DNA of 64,000 bases from Astragalus membranaceus. Lineage: Eukaryota; Streptophyta; Magnoliopsida; Fabales; Fabaceae. This document shows, piece after piece, positions 24,144 to 34,250 of the stretch (position 1 is its first letter; every line of letters begins with the position of its first letter). The stretch covers positions 155,864,166 through 155,928,165 of the forward strand of contig CM076854.1 in the NCBI GenBank assembly GCA_039519185.1, read 5' to 3'. Made by a program: the position numbers and the translations under genes. A model generated the notes under the pieces. The model had not been told where the DNA came from, searched no databases, and saw only the letters and a program-made list of their open reading frames with translations.

Positions 24144-26286
24144 TCAGTCATCCAAATTAACACCATGATCTTGAGAGGATATTTCTGCAAAACCAAAATT
24201 ATTTCATCTACAAATGAAAATATTGACCAAATAAATAAAATGTTATAAATTTACCTTGATCAAATCTAAGGTTCTCCTCAGGGTCCTCATCATTAAAGAG
24301 ATAGTGCGGTTGCCCTTTCAACCAATCTTGCAAGCAAACAAGCCCTTCTAACATTGTGTGCTTTAAGCAACAACGATGGTCGCCGAGCACTCTTCCTCCC
24401 GTGCTGAATGCACATTCGGATGCCACTGTTGAGACGGGAATTGCCAACACCTCTCGAGCTATGCTTGCAAGGATGGGGAACCTTACAGAATTGACTTTCC
24501 ACCAACCCAATATATCAAAACTTACATTTTTATTGTAAGCTTCAGCTTCTTCCTTTAAATACTTCTCAATTTCTGATTGTGGATCAGTTCTACTGCGCCC
24601 AGTTGTTTTTAGATAGAGGTACATCGGATCATCTTCATCATCATCATCATCGGGCTGTGATTCAGGTTGGCTACTAAGCTCTATACCTTGATATTGAGCA
24701 TACAATGCTTTTAGGGAAGTCATCACTTTTAGCTTCAACTCGGTGGCCTTCGTAGCATCAACACATAGAATACCAATATGATACTCCACAAACGAATACT
24801 TCATCCTAGGATCAAGGACGAGAGCAATCCATAGCAAAATATTCATTGAGTCAGGATCTCCCCAATATTTGTCAAACTTGGTTTTCATACTATTTGCCAT
24901 TTTCTTTATGCTCTGGTTGCTACTCTCTAAATATTTTCGGATCTTTGTCCCAATACCAAAAACCTCTTTCATGTAGAGATTGCTAGTGACATAAGAGGTT
25001 CCAGACATACTTTTAGTAGAAACCATAAACATTTCCAAAAAAGGTACCACCGCCCTAGCATGATCCCAATCTTCTTTTACAAGTAAGCCCTTGTTTTTCT
25101 TTTCCATATCATGTTTAAATGTCTTGTCTCTCAATTGCAACAAAGAAAAGGCATTTTGATATTTTAGGGACGACCGTAGCATGTAGAACGTAGAATTCCA
25201 CCTTGTATCAACATCAAGAATAAATGCAGTTTTTTCGGTAATCCTCTCTTGCTCTGCACACTCCATGAATTTTTTTTCTCTTGCGGGAGTAACTGTGACA
25301 TATTTAATAGCAGCCCGAATTCTCATAATGGAGTAATCAATCTCTTTTAGTCCCTCCTTGACAATTAAGTTCAAGATATGCGCACAACATCGCATATGGA
25401 TATAATTTCCCTCTAGGACAAGGTTGTCCCAGGACTCCATCCTGCTCTTCAAGTATTTCAAGCCAGCATCATTTGCAGAAGCATTGTCAACGGTTATGGT
25501 TAAAACTCGCTTTAACTCCCACCCATTCAAAAACTCCTCAATATACCTCGCAATGGCCTCTCCCGAATGCCCTGTAATTTGACAGAAGTTTATAATTTTC
25601 TTTTGAAGCCTCCATTCACAATCAACATAATGCGCAGTCAAACTCATGTAAGTGAGATTTTGAGCCGAAGTCCATGTGTCTGTTGTAAGACAAACTCTCC
25701 CACAATGTTTTGAGAGAATTGCTTTCAACTTCTCCTTCTCTTCTATGTAAAGATTCCATATATCTCGTCTCACTGTAGATCGTGATGGGATGTCAAAACG
25801 GGGTTGCATGAGGTTCAAAAACTTCTGAAATTCTTCATTCTCCACAAAACGAAATGGGAGCTCCGCACTCACAATTGTCTTCGCAAGCTGAAGTCGGCAT
25901 GCTGCTTGGTCAAATTTCGAGTAACTTGGCGAAGATGCTACTTGTGCTTCTGTGGCATTTGGAGGGGCTTGCCTTGGTCTTTTGTTTGATCTATTTGGAG
26001 GGTACTCCTTGCATCTAGTCAAATGGGTCTTCATTGCTGTTGTCCCGCTCAAATACTTAATTAGGTCTCCGCAATAGTGACATTTGCCATACATTTCATC
26101 ACCGGGTTGTTTAGTAAAGTGGTTCCACACATCGGACCGAGTTTTACGCTTAGAAGATCGAGGAAGAGGCGGTAATGAAGTTCCCGGGGCAACTGGTGTG
26201 TGAACCTCTTGCTCTTCAACATTTTCCAGCAATGTAAAGTCTAAGATTTCATCGTACGATGACATGGAGTTTTTCTTAAGATACAC
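24144..26286 (-). CDS. hAT transposase (BED zinc finger, RNase H-like fold, hAT-C)
   Basis: A single reading frame of 692 codons starts at the ATG at 26286. Residues about 50-95 form a BED zinc finger (C69, C72, H88, C92; YGKCHYCGD...THLTRC). The catalytic RNase H-like domain follows, with D203 (CLTTDTW), D267 (TVDNAS) and the RCCAHILNLIV motif near 299-309. The C-terminal dimerisation region (about 555-670) has WWKVN and VSTVASECAFS, E624 being the likely third acidic residue. The frame runs through a good donor (CAAG/GTAAAT) after 24255. Joining to an acceptor (TTTTGCAG) at 24185 gives a 70-bp intron and a tail EISSQDHGVNLDD before a stop at 24144..24146, 690 residues in all; that spliced form is my preferred model. 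The relatives are RICESLEEPER/DAYSLEEPER-like proteins, but TIRs and TSD show this is an active-type transposon gene, not a domesticated one. Confidence 0.9.
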
Positions 26287-26359
26287 AAGCCAATTGCAAC
26301 ATTATTCCAGTAATAAACACTGAAAGAAGCAAGGCAAACAAGCATTCAGTAATGAACAC

Positions 26360-26935
26360 TTAAAAGTAAACAAAAGTGTTCTTCCAAATCCTAAAAGTGC
26401 GATAACAAGAAGCCAGAAGCTGATTAACAAGGCTTTTCTTTCTTTTAAGCAAAAGAGAACCCAGAAAACTTAAAAGTAGTTTAAGCAAAAGAGAACCCAG
26501 AAAACAAGGCTTCTTCGTAGCAAAAGAGAACCCAGAAAACAATGATTAACAAGGCGTTTACCTGACCGAAGACGAAGATGAATCGAAGGAGAAGCTGCGA
26601 ACTGAAGATGAAGAAGCTGCGAACTGAAGATTGTGAACTTGCGAACCGAACTTGCGAACTGAAGATTGTGAACTCGCGAACTGAAGATTGTGAACTCGCG
26701 AACTTAGGGATTTGGGGTTCGAAGAATGAATTGCGATTGCCGATTGGGAACCAAATTCGAAGAAGATGGAACTTGCGATTGGGATTTGGGAACTTGCGAT
26801 TGTGAGAGTGAGACGCGGAGAGGGATAGCGCAGAGAGCTAGAGAGTGATAGGCGCAGAGAGCCAGAGAGTGATAGACGCAACTCGCAAGTAGTGAGATTT
26901 AGTGAGAACTGAGAGAGGAACGTGTTCTCAATTCT
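26360..26935. repeat. Short tandem repeats in the hAT 5' flank
   Basis: AGAGAACCCAGAAAAC recurs three times at 26454..26540. GCGAACTGAAGATTGTGAAC-type units recur about five times at 26590..26705, and an AGAGAG...GTGATAG unit is duplicated near 26840. ORFs here on both strands are repeat translations. The segment is presumably promoter and 5' UTR of the transposase gene. Confidence 0.6.
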
Positions 26936-26954
26936 CAGTAAGCTAGTAGTTGTT

Positions 26955-27130
26955 CTCACTTAACAGTTTTCAGTTCGCTAACTGAACTGGGCTTAACAGT
27001 TTGGTTAGTGAACTGTGTTGAATAAAGGTAGTTCGGTTCAGAACTGTTATTAAAAGTTCAGTTAGTAACAGTTCGGTTCGGTTCAGTTCTACAGTTCGGT
27101 TCGGTTTTACAGTTTGTTTGAACAGCCCTA
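26955..27130. repeat. Right subterminal repeats of the hAT element
   Basis: Inverted counterpart of the left cluster: CAGTTCGGTTCGG, AACAGTTCGG, GTTCAGTTAG and relatives, packed up to the terminal TGAACAGCCCTA. Confidence 0.8.
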
Positions 27131-27794
27131 CATGAGAGAGTATGATATCCCAAACCTAATTTTCTCTCTTAAATAACCTATTGTTCTTTCAGTGCTTCTT
27201 GTTTATTATATTTACTTACTCCTTTATTATTATAGTATCATGCCTATTATATTATCATGACTGTTTATTATATTATCATGCCTATTACCCCCTATGCGCA
27301 TGTGAATCCCTCCACCGTTGTTATTTTAATTCTCTTTATTTTATTTTATTTCTAACTCTGATTACCAATACACCCCCTGTTTTTTTGCTTCGCGCACCCC
27401 CCAGAAGCCCATGGACCAGCTTGCTAAAGTTAGGTCCGGCTCACTGTCTGCACCCCAGTCTTAACAATACAACCCCCCCTTTATTTACACCCTTATTTTA
27501 TTACTGCACCCCCTGTTTCTCTTTTTAAATTTTGTTTCTTTCCCCTAAGTAAACTTATTTTTTCACAAACCTATTTTTTCCCAAATAACGAATAAATGTT
27601 TTCCTAAACATAGACATGGTTCGTTACTAATGGTCACTCTGAGCTTAGCTCGTTTGACCGTTAATAACAGCTTTAGTTTTCAAACGAGCTATGAGCGACG
27701 ACCACTCTGAGTTTTACTTGTTTGGTCGTCACGAATACCTTTTCCAATTTCAAAATAAATTAAAACACCAACAGACAAACTTTTTCTACACCAA

Positions 27795-27862
27795 GAACTA
27801 CGCGTGATTTGATTCTCTACCAGGAGATACGTAGGAGCGGAGGGCGGCCGACCCCTGTCAAT
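27795..27862 (+). promoter_or_regulatory. Conserved LTR hairpin block, copy 6
   Basis: 3' LTR copy of the block at 13121..13188, with one change in the left arm (CTACGCG instead of CTACGTG). Confidence 0.6.
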
Positions 27863-28236
27863 TGCATTAATAAAAAACCTTTTTTTTTCTCTTTTAATTC
27901 ATTTCTCTCATTTTTCTCCAAAAGTACAAAAAATAACTAATTGTTTATCGAGTCTTCTTTTTTTATTATTATTATAAGGGTAAAATCATTATTTTTGAAT
28001 TAATGAACGTTTACACATTTAGTTAAAAGGTAACCTTCCTTAGGAAGGATGTCGTAGGGTGCTAATACCTTCCCTACGCATAAACGACTCCCGAGCCTAA
28101 ATCTGGTCCGCAATACCCCCTTATCTACTCAATAGGGATTTTCCAATGTTTGCCCCTTAAACTAAAACTTTGGTGGCGGCTTCATTCAAGAACTTCGAAG
28201 AATCCCTCCTCCGAATTTTTCGGTCGCTACAAGTGT

Positions 28237-30703
28237 GAACCTCCTTGTTGTGCGTGAAATTGGAAGGGTTTCCAATTAGTCAGTTTAGACTCCTAGATAC
28301 CGGTTCAGGATGACGCTTACTGTAAGTTTTTCCAAGAAACCTATTTTCCGGAAATTGTCATTAGTTGTTATAGCCATTCAACCATTGGAAGTGGTTCCGA
28401 AGTCTTTGAATGTAAGACCTCATCTAACTGGTTGGAAGAACGAAAAACTTAAGGTCACCTAAGTGGCGAACATGATGTTGTTATGGAAGTAGAACTCGTT
28501 CTGAAGCTTGATTGATTAACGTGATAGTAATAATTATGTTTGAATAGTTACGGAAATTAGGAAAGAAGCTGGGCCAAGGAAATTCTAAATGATATATACT
28601 CAAATTTTACGAATCAATACGAAGACACTTATAGTGTGCTCGTTTGATTCCCTAAATAACATTTTGTTTTCTAAATCCCCTTGGTGCCACCACGGTTCCA
28701 ATTTCGTAACTGATCTGAGAATAATTACTACGCTAAAGTTAATCGATAAACCAAGGATTCCCTAGGATGACACTAAATCCTACCTTCTAAGGAAAACCTT
28801 ATTCCGTTCTAGTAAGATTCCTAATACCGAAATTCTTATTCACTTATAGTTTGAGTGATCAAGACCTAAGAAAGCATAGGTATCAAAGTTCTAGCCTGGT
28901 TGATCTAGAAAGACAGCTGAAATTGGATAAGTCGTTGACTTAGACAATTCCGAAAAAGCTAGAGCCTGTGTAAGGGCATCAGACTGTAGGGTTGAGTTTC
29001 GGGGACCGAGTTATAAGGGTAGAAAGCACACTCTTATTAGTAATTTGGGTTAGTTAAAAACATCGTTTGTACCGGTAGCTGCCTGAAATGCTAGAAGTGT
29101 TTCTAAGATAACTGAAGATGTAAACGTCTACTCGGAAGTAATGGAAGACTGGTTTAACATGTGAATATAATTGCTAGTAGGAGAGGTATCAAGCCATGTT
29201 AGGGAAATTACCTTTCGGCAGTTATAGTGTTCAAGCTTCCGCTACTGAGGCGAAACTCCAGTAGTTAATCTTAAATTGGTTAGGGTTAACAGTAAGTTGC
29301 TACGACTTTAATCCACCGGATGGATCAAGACTAGTTTCTCCATTCTGATAGTCTATTGGTTAGACGTCAATAAAGCAAGTATGTGCTAAATTCAGAGTTG
29401 TCTGATTATAGTCCAGCACACGAGGCTGTTTATGAGGAATTCGATGAGTTAGATACGTGTAGTACATCTTTCTTTTTACCCACTACACCAGGCTGATGAA
29501 AGAATGTCTGAGGATGAACCACATGTCGGTCTGAGACTAAATGATTGGACAGCGAGTGTATAACGCATGAGTCCTTGATAGTGAATCATATAACCATTTT
29601 ATGTAGTCTCTCGAGACATTTGATTCATGCCTGTTTTTCATCACGAAATGCAAATCTTTGTATTAACCTTGAAGTTTTATCTTTGGGCTAATTCGAGAAA
29701 AGGATTGAAAGGAAATTAATTGGATCGAATAGAATAGCGGTTTAAGAAAAACAATGTTTTCGACACAGGTACAGAATTGGGAGCCCGAATCATGCGCCCT
29801 AAGGCCCGATCTGAGCACCTGACTCTGTCCCTATTTTAAAATCAAATATCCGCCTTCCTTTCGGCTCAATGTCTTTCCCAATTCCTTCCTCAAACGAACC
29901 TAATTATTTTTATCTTAAAGGAGCCAAACTCAAGCACAATAAGGGAAATTTGTGAGATTTTGATCACCCAAATGGTTGATTTCAACAAAGTAACACTTTT
30001 ATTCTCACTTTCGACATTGTAAATTTTAAAATCGGAGAATGAGATTACCGTTTTGTTGAAACGCCGTGCATTGAGTAAAGACATTTACAAGTTGGGGTGA
30101 ATTAACGTTTTTGGATAATCGTATTTTCCAAAGTATCCTTATTTGAAAACCCTATTGAAAAGAAATTTTTATCCAAATGGAACGATTGTACCTTCCAGTC
30201 TTTGGAATTAATGTAATGAAAGGACATTTCACTACGATTTTAGAGTTTTCTTGGTCGAGTTGCAAGAGAAAAATTGTTTTCTACATTCATTTGGACTGAG
30301 TGTCAACCTATTTTATAAAATAACTTTGTTTACTTCAGCCAAAATTTTTAGTAAAATGAGTCAAGCGCTTATGTAAGCGTAACTCAGGAAGAGAAGAAAA
30401 CTGTTCTTCCGGATATCGCATGGTTTGATTTCAAGGTAATCCTCTCATAGACACCGTTTCTTCCAATTCAACCTACGGCTAAGTAGGAACCTTTTGAGTT
30501 TTAGCTTTGTTGGTGAAGTACGTATAGTTACCCTAAGCTATAAGGTTGTGTTCTCAACAGATTGTAGGTATACCATTGGTCCATAACTGCTAGTGTCTGC
30601 AATCGAAAGGTCGGGATAGTTGATGGTCGGATAAAGTTTCGTGTCAACTAGGTGTAAGGGATTGGAACGATTTTGAGGACAAAATCTTTCAACTTGGGGT
30701 GAT
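28237..30703 (+). mobile_element. Decayed 3' internal region of the gypsy element
   Basis: This continues the internal region interrupted by the insertion at 10900..28231. It has no ORF longer than about 65 codons, and I recognise no RT, RNase H or integrase motif. The last 1.05 kb (29657..30703) is the copy of 3048..4095 and ends with CAACTTGGGGTGAT before LTR2. Confidence 0.65.
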
Positions 30704-31499
30704 TGTAACATCCCTATTTCGTTAATTTCGGTTTACGAAATTAACTAGTGATATATTATTCGATTAAATAACAAATCTAGTCGAGGTTATGAGTTGACGC
30801 GAAAGCAATATCTAAAATTGCTAGGTCATATGAATTAATTGCCTTGTTGTTGGGAGTATGTGAATTGGTGTGATTGTTTTGGAGTAGAAATAGGATTATG
30901 TGAGGATTAGGGAGCCAAGGCCGTTTTGGTCATTTCCATATCCTTTAAACCCTTAACCCAAATTACACAACTCCAAATACACTCTTCAATTCCATAAGAC
31001 CACAACCAAGATTTTTGAAGGAAATTATGAGTTAGTGGTTAATTAGAAGTGAGGCAAAGTGATGAAATCGCTTAAGGGCAAAGTGGTCTTTTACCCCTTT
31101 TCAAAACCCTTAGCTGACTATTGTTGAACCAAGGACAAATGCTCTTTATTTTGTATGATAACAAATTACATCTTGTCTACTAATGGTTGCAGTTGAATGA
31201 AAGTACAGGGACAAAATCAAAGAACAGAGATTAAATCAAAGAACAGGGACTAAAGTGCAATGGCTTGCAGAAGAAGCAACAATGAAGTTGAAGACCTAAT
31301 TGTTTATCTGCTTTTGGTAGGACTCAAATGTAAGATCCTATCCCTTCAGCTTTATGACATTTAGTAGAAGAGAGATGATGTTTTTAAAAATGTTTTTAAA
31401 AATAAAATTGTTGTGTTAAAAGCCTTTGAAAAATATTTTAGTCAAATGCATGCATGCATGTGAAAGGCACACAACATGGGAAAGCTTTTTAAAAGTAGA

Positions 31500-32032
31500 G
31501 AATCGATTTCTACATGGTCTCATTGTTGTTTAAAATCGATTTTTAACTCCAAATAAAAGAGAACAATCGATTTCCTAATATATTGTTGAAGCAAAGAATC
31601 GATTATATAGTTAATACATTAAAGCATGAAATCGATTGCTTGCTTCCTTTCTAAAGTGTAAAATCGATTTCCAACTCCCAATGAAAGATGATAATCGATT
31701 TATAACCTTTCCTGAGCACATAATCGATTTCCAAGTTGTGTTTTCAAAGAAAAGAATCGATTCCTTACTTTCCTTTTTTTGAAAACAATCGATTACATGC
31801 CTATGTGTTTAAGGCTCAGAATCGATTATGTGCCTGATTGTTTCAGAGCACATAATCAATTTCACACTCCTTGTTTTAAGCAAAGAATCGATTACAATAT
31901 ATTCCTTTTTAACCAAACAATCGATTATGCCATCTACAACTTCAAAGCTCATAATCGATTACAATATATTCCTTTTTAACCAAACAATCGATTATGCCAT
32001 CTACAACTTCAAAGCTCATAATCGATTTCAAC
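31500..32032 (+). repeat. AATCGATT-centred repeat array
   Basis: About sixteen AATCGAT words occur at intervals of roughly 25-50 bp. A 65-70 bp segment holding GCTCATAATCGATTACAATA is duplicated in tandem (about 31885..32024). Two derived ORFs in the array are incidental. Confidence 0.85.
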
Positions 32033-32286
32033 ATAGTGTGTTTTAGTCCAACGGTCAATTTTTTACATTTTCTATAAATAGGGACCTTGGATCTCAAAAT
32101 CAAACACACCACTACACTTCTCTTCTACATACATTTTCAAATCAATAGAAAAGAGAAAAAGAGCTTTCATTGTCAAAGTTCTTCATTTCAAAACCAATCA
32201 TCTCTCTCTCTACTATATTGTTATTCTGCTGGAGTGATTGGTTCAAAGTTTCTATATTGTATTGATCTGTATTCGTGGTGGCTTAG

Positions 32287-32547
32287 AAATCCTGGGACGT
32301 GTTCTTGGGTCTCTTAATCTGGGAGATTGAGTTGGGTTGAAATCCTGGGAAGTGTTCTTGGGTCTCTCAATCTGGGAGATTGAGTTGGTTTGAAATCCTG
32401 GGAGGTGATCTTGGGTCGTTCAATCGGGGAGATTGAAGTGGTTATTGTGAAATCCTGGGAAGCATTCTTGGGTCGTTCAATCAGGGAGATTGAAGCGGTT
32501 GTGAAATCCTTAGCGGGGAGCTCGGGTTCTCAATTTGGGGAAATTAG
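32287..32547 (+). repeat. 52-57 bp tandem repeats (AAATCCTGGGA units)
   Basis: Five units start at 32287, 32339, 32391, 32448 and 32502. Each pairs AAATCCTGGGA with TTCTTGGGT and GGGAGATTGA, and they become increasingly divergent. They lie in the transcribed (R/U5-like) part of the solo LTR. Confidence 0.85.
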
Positions 32548-33170
32548 GATTTGCTGTTTGAAGTTGCTTGTTTGTAAAACATTCTACATCATATAGTGGT
32601 TGTCAGCAAGTCCAAAGGTTGCAAAGCCTGAGGCCGAGGACGTAGGGCTTTTATCCCGAACCTCATAAAAATCCTGGTGTATCTCTATCCCTCTCTCTTT
32701 ACTTTCTTTACAGTTTATAGTTGTCTATTATTATCATTGCGCTGCATATCTGTCTATCCTGAACTCTGATAATAGCATAATACTACGCTGTGCCTGATCT
32801 GTCTGCTTAGGTGCATCATATTAGGTGCATCATACAGTTTAAATGTCAGTTTCCGCATTTGATTTAAACGAACACTGTTAATGCTTTAAATCTTAGTTTT
32901 CGCATCTGTTTTAACCAAGCATTGTAAAAGTTTTGAAAACCGAAAAGAATTCAAGTTTTGCACATAACCTTATTCACCCCCCTCTAAGGTTATCCTATAG
33001 TCCAACAACTATCTCATTAAATAACAATAAAACACTAACCCTCAACCCCACTTTCAGCATCACACAAACTGAAAGAAGAAAAGAAAGAAATGGGTAGAGA
33101 GAAGGGAAAGAAACGTGAGAGGAAGATGAGGAAAGAAGAGATAAGGAGCTTCACCATCCATGGATGCATG

Positions 33171-33510
33171 CGAGGGCCATTCTGCTGTTGGAAGCGAGTC
33201 TCAAGATCGAGCCACAGATCACGCGCGGTGAAGGAGTAGACGATGCTCACCGCAAGCTCTTTGCACACAGAGTTCAAGATCCATGATGCAACACAACCAC
33301 ATAGGAAACTGAGGATTGTTTTCAATTGGAGCAACGATCGAACCATCAACGAATCCATACTTATTCTTCGAGCTGAGAGCCCAAACCATGGCACGTTTCC
33401 AGGAATTGTGGTTTTCCCATTTGCGGCCAAAAGATGCGTGGCAAGGACTTGGCCGGGATTGTCCGAATGATGAAGGTAGAACGAATTGAGTTGATCGACG
33501 ATTAATGCCA
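33171..33510 (-). pseudogene. Ty1/Copia gag fragment
   Basis: On the minus strand from the ATG at 33511 the product reads NSFYLHHSDNPGQVLATHLL, then after frame changes CVASWILNSV and finally ARDLWLDLETRFQQQNGPR. This is the start of a plant Copia gag (UBN2/retrotran_gag type) up to the ERF..NGPR motif, where LTR2 of the gypsy element interrupts. The middle reads in a shifted frame, so the fragment carries indels. With the primer site and LTR to its right it forms the 5' part of a minus-strand Copia element. The pol fragment at 1533..3047 has the same orientation and could be the same element. Confidence 0.8.
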
Positions 33511-33559
33511 TCGACGTGAATTACGAACCAGAAGAAGATTCAAAGGACGAAGATGAAAC

Positions 33560-33681
33560 CGGGAAACAGGAATCGAAGAAGAAGAAGAATCGAAGAAGAA
33601 TCGAAGAGGAATCGAAGAAGAAGAATCAAAGAAGAAGAAGAAGAAGAAGAAGAAGAAGAAGAAGAAGAAGAAGAAGAAGAG
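33560..33681 (+). repeat. (GAA)n microsatellite
   Basis: GAAGAAGAA runs interrupted by ATCGAAGAAG units and ending in a pure run of about 50 bp. It lies in the untranslated leader of the Copia element; the Arg/Lys-rich ORF over it is not a gene. Confidence 0.9.
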
Positions 33682-33703
33682 GGAGCGGAAACCCTAAATC
33701 ACT

Positions 33704-33992
33704 TCTGATACCATCTTAGAAAACTTGAACCAAAGAATTGAAAATTCATCTAGTTGATTCATTGATCCAAAATCATTTACAATGGTAACTTATATACAAT
33801 GATCTATCAACAGATTCATAACTGAAAAAACAAACTAAGATAACAACTATAACTAATTAATAACAGAGTGAGGTATATGAACGGCTCTAAATAATACAAA
33901 CTAACCTAGGTGGTTAGGCTAACACATCTAACTAACTGGAGTTATGTACAAGGGCAAAAAAGTAAAAACAGAATAAGATATATCTGTTAATA
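33704..33992 (-). mobile_element. Copia LTR (about 280 bp) with primer-binding site
   Basis: The minus strand reads TATTAACAGATATATC...GTTTTCTAAGA (33992 to 33714) followed by TGGTATCAGA (33713 to 33704), a tRNA-Met type primer site leading into gag. The LTR ends are slightly off the TG...CA consensus, so the limits are approximate. Confidence 0.6.
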
Positions 33993-34250
33993 GATTCCCC
34001 TGCTTACTTGAGTTCTTGGAGTTTCTCACGAAAGACCACAATGGGTGTGATGCTTCCTATCAATGATCGTTAAAAGTGATCTTCAATCCAGTGTGGTTAG
34101 AGTAAGATGTCATCTCAGTGAGCATGATCTTTGTCCCCTACGTGAATCTCCCTGAGAGCAAAGTTTATATCTTAAGAGATTGGTCTATATCTAGAGGAAG
34201 ATAAGGAAGCTGGGGGACAAGATTCACCGAGCAACATGCTTGACCATTAT
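33993..34250 (-). mobile_element. Probable Copia 3' internal end
   Basis: Directly outside the LTR the minus strand has GCAGGGGAATC, a good polypurine tract, preceded by VVFREKLQELK and a stop, which resembles the tail of a Copia RNase H region. If so, this LTR has internal sequence on both sides. The protein similarity is weak. Confidence 0.35.

Larger units (their letters stand above)
22569..27130 (-). mobile_element. hAT transposon, apparently complete (4562 bp)
   Basis: The termini are TAGGGCTGTTCA and its inverted copy TGAACAGCCCTA. The flanking 8-bp targets are GATGAGAG (22561..22568) and CATGAGAG (27131..27138), one mismatch; the empty site is seen intact in the 5' LTR near 12432. Length, TIR and 8-bp duplication are typical of the Ac/hAT superfamily. 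It carries one intact transposase gene on the minus strand and dense subterminal repeats at both ends, so it could be autonomous. It is younger than the retrotransposon it entered. Confidence 0.93.
10900..28231 (+). mobile_element. Large coding-free LTR retrotransposon (Ogre/Tat-like), with nested hAT
   Basis: This is a complete element with TSD AGTGT on both sides (10895..10899 and 28232..28236). The 5' LTR is 10900..13558, a TGGCGACTTCACTGGGG primer site begins at 13561, the polypurine tract is at 21003..21015 and the 3' LTR is 21016..28231 (2646 bp once the hAT insertion and its duplicated target are removed). The LTRs differ by only scattered bases and small indels, so insertion was recent. 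The 7.46-kb internal region has no gag-pol homology and no ORF above about 145 codons. It must have been mobilised by proteins supplied in trans, like the LARD class of large retrotransposon derivatives. A hAT transposon later entered the 3' LTR. Confidence 0.92.
21016..28231 (+). mobile_element. 3' LTR, interrupted by a hAT transposon
   Basis: LTR sequence occupies 21016..22568 and 27139..28231. It matches the 5' LTR closely, including the double start (about 21162), the minisatellite, the hairpin block and the CGCTACA end. It differs by a 12-13 bp duplication near 21900 (AAAAAGTTGGAG), a loss of about 25 bp of TATTATATTATCATG repeat near 27240, and scattered point changes. Confidence 0.92.
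31122..33007 (+). mobile_element. Solo LTR, SIRE/Maximus-like Copia (1886 bp)
   Basis: It begins TGTTGAACCAAGG, ends CCTATAGTCCAACA and has a perfect TSD ACTAT (31117..31121 and 33008..33012). The same site is uninterrupted in LTR1 near 4508, which confirms the insertion. The T-rich end with CACCCCCCTCTAAGGTTATC and the five-fold AAATCCTGGGA repeats recall SIRE LTRs; that name is inferred. No internal coding region remains. Confidence 0.88.
30704..33170 (+). mobile_element. LTR2 of the gypsy element, truncated, with nested solo LTR
   Basis: LTR2 starts TGTAACATCCC. Outside the SIRE-like insertion it covers 30704..31121 and 33013..33170, 576 bp corresponding base for base to 4096..4671 of LTR1. 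It then stops abruptly at GGATGCATG, where Copia gag sequence begins; the remaining 2.3 kb are missing. Confidence 0.85.

Noticed and set aside
26558..26959. 133-codon minus ORF upstream of the hAT transposase
   Set aside because: It is Ser/Leu-rich from short tandem repeats, with an overlapping opposite-strand ORF of similar length; it is more likely 5' flank.
31500..32032. Regularly spaced AATCGATT words looking like a CRISPR array
   Set aside because: The repeats are too short, the spacers are themselves repetitive, and the array lies inside a plant LTR with TSD; there are no cas genes in this eukaryotic sequence.
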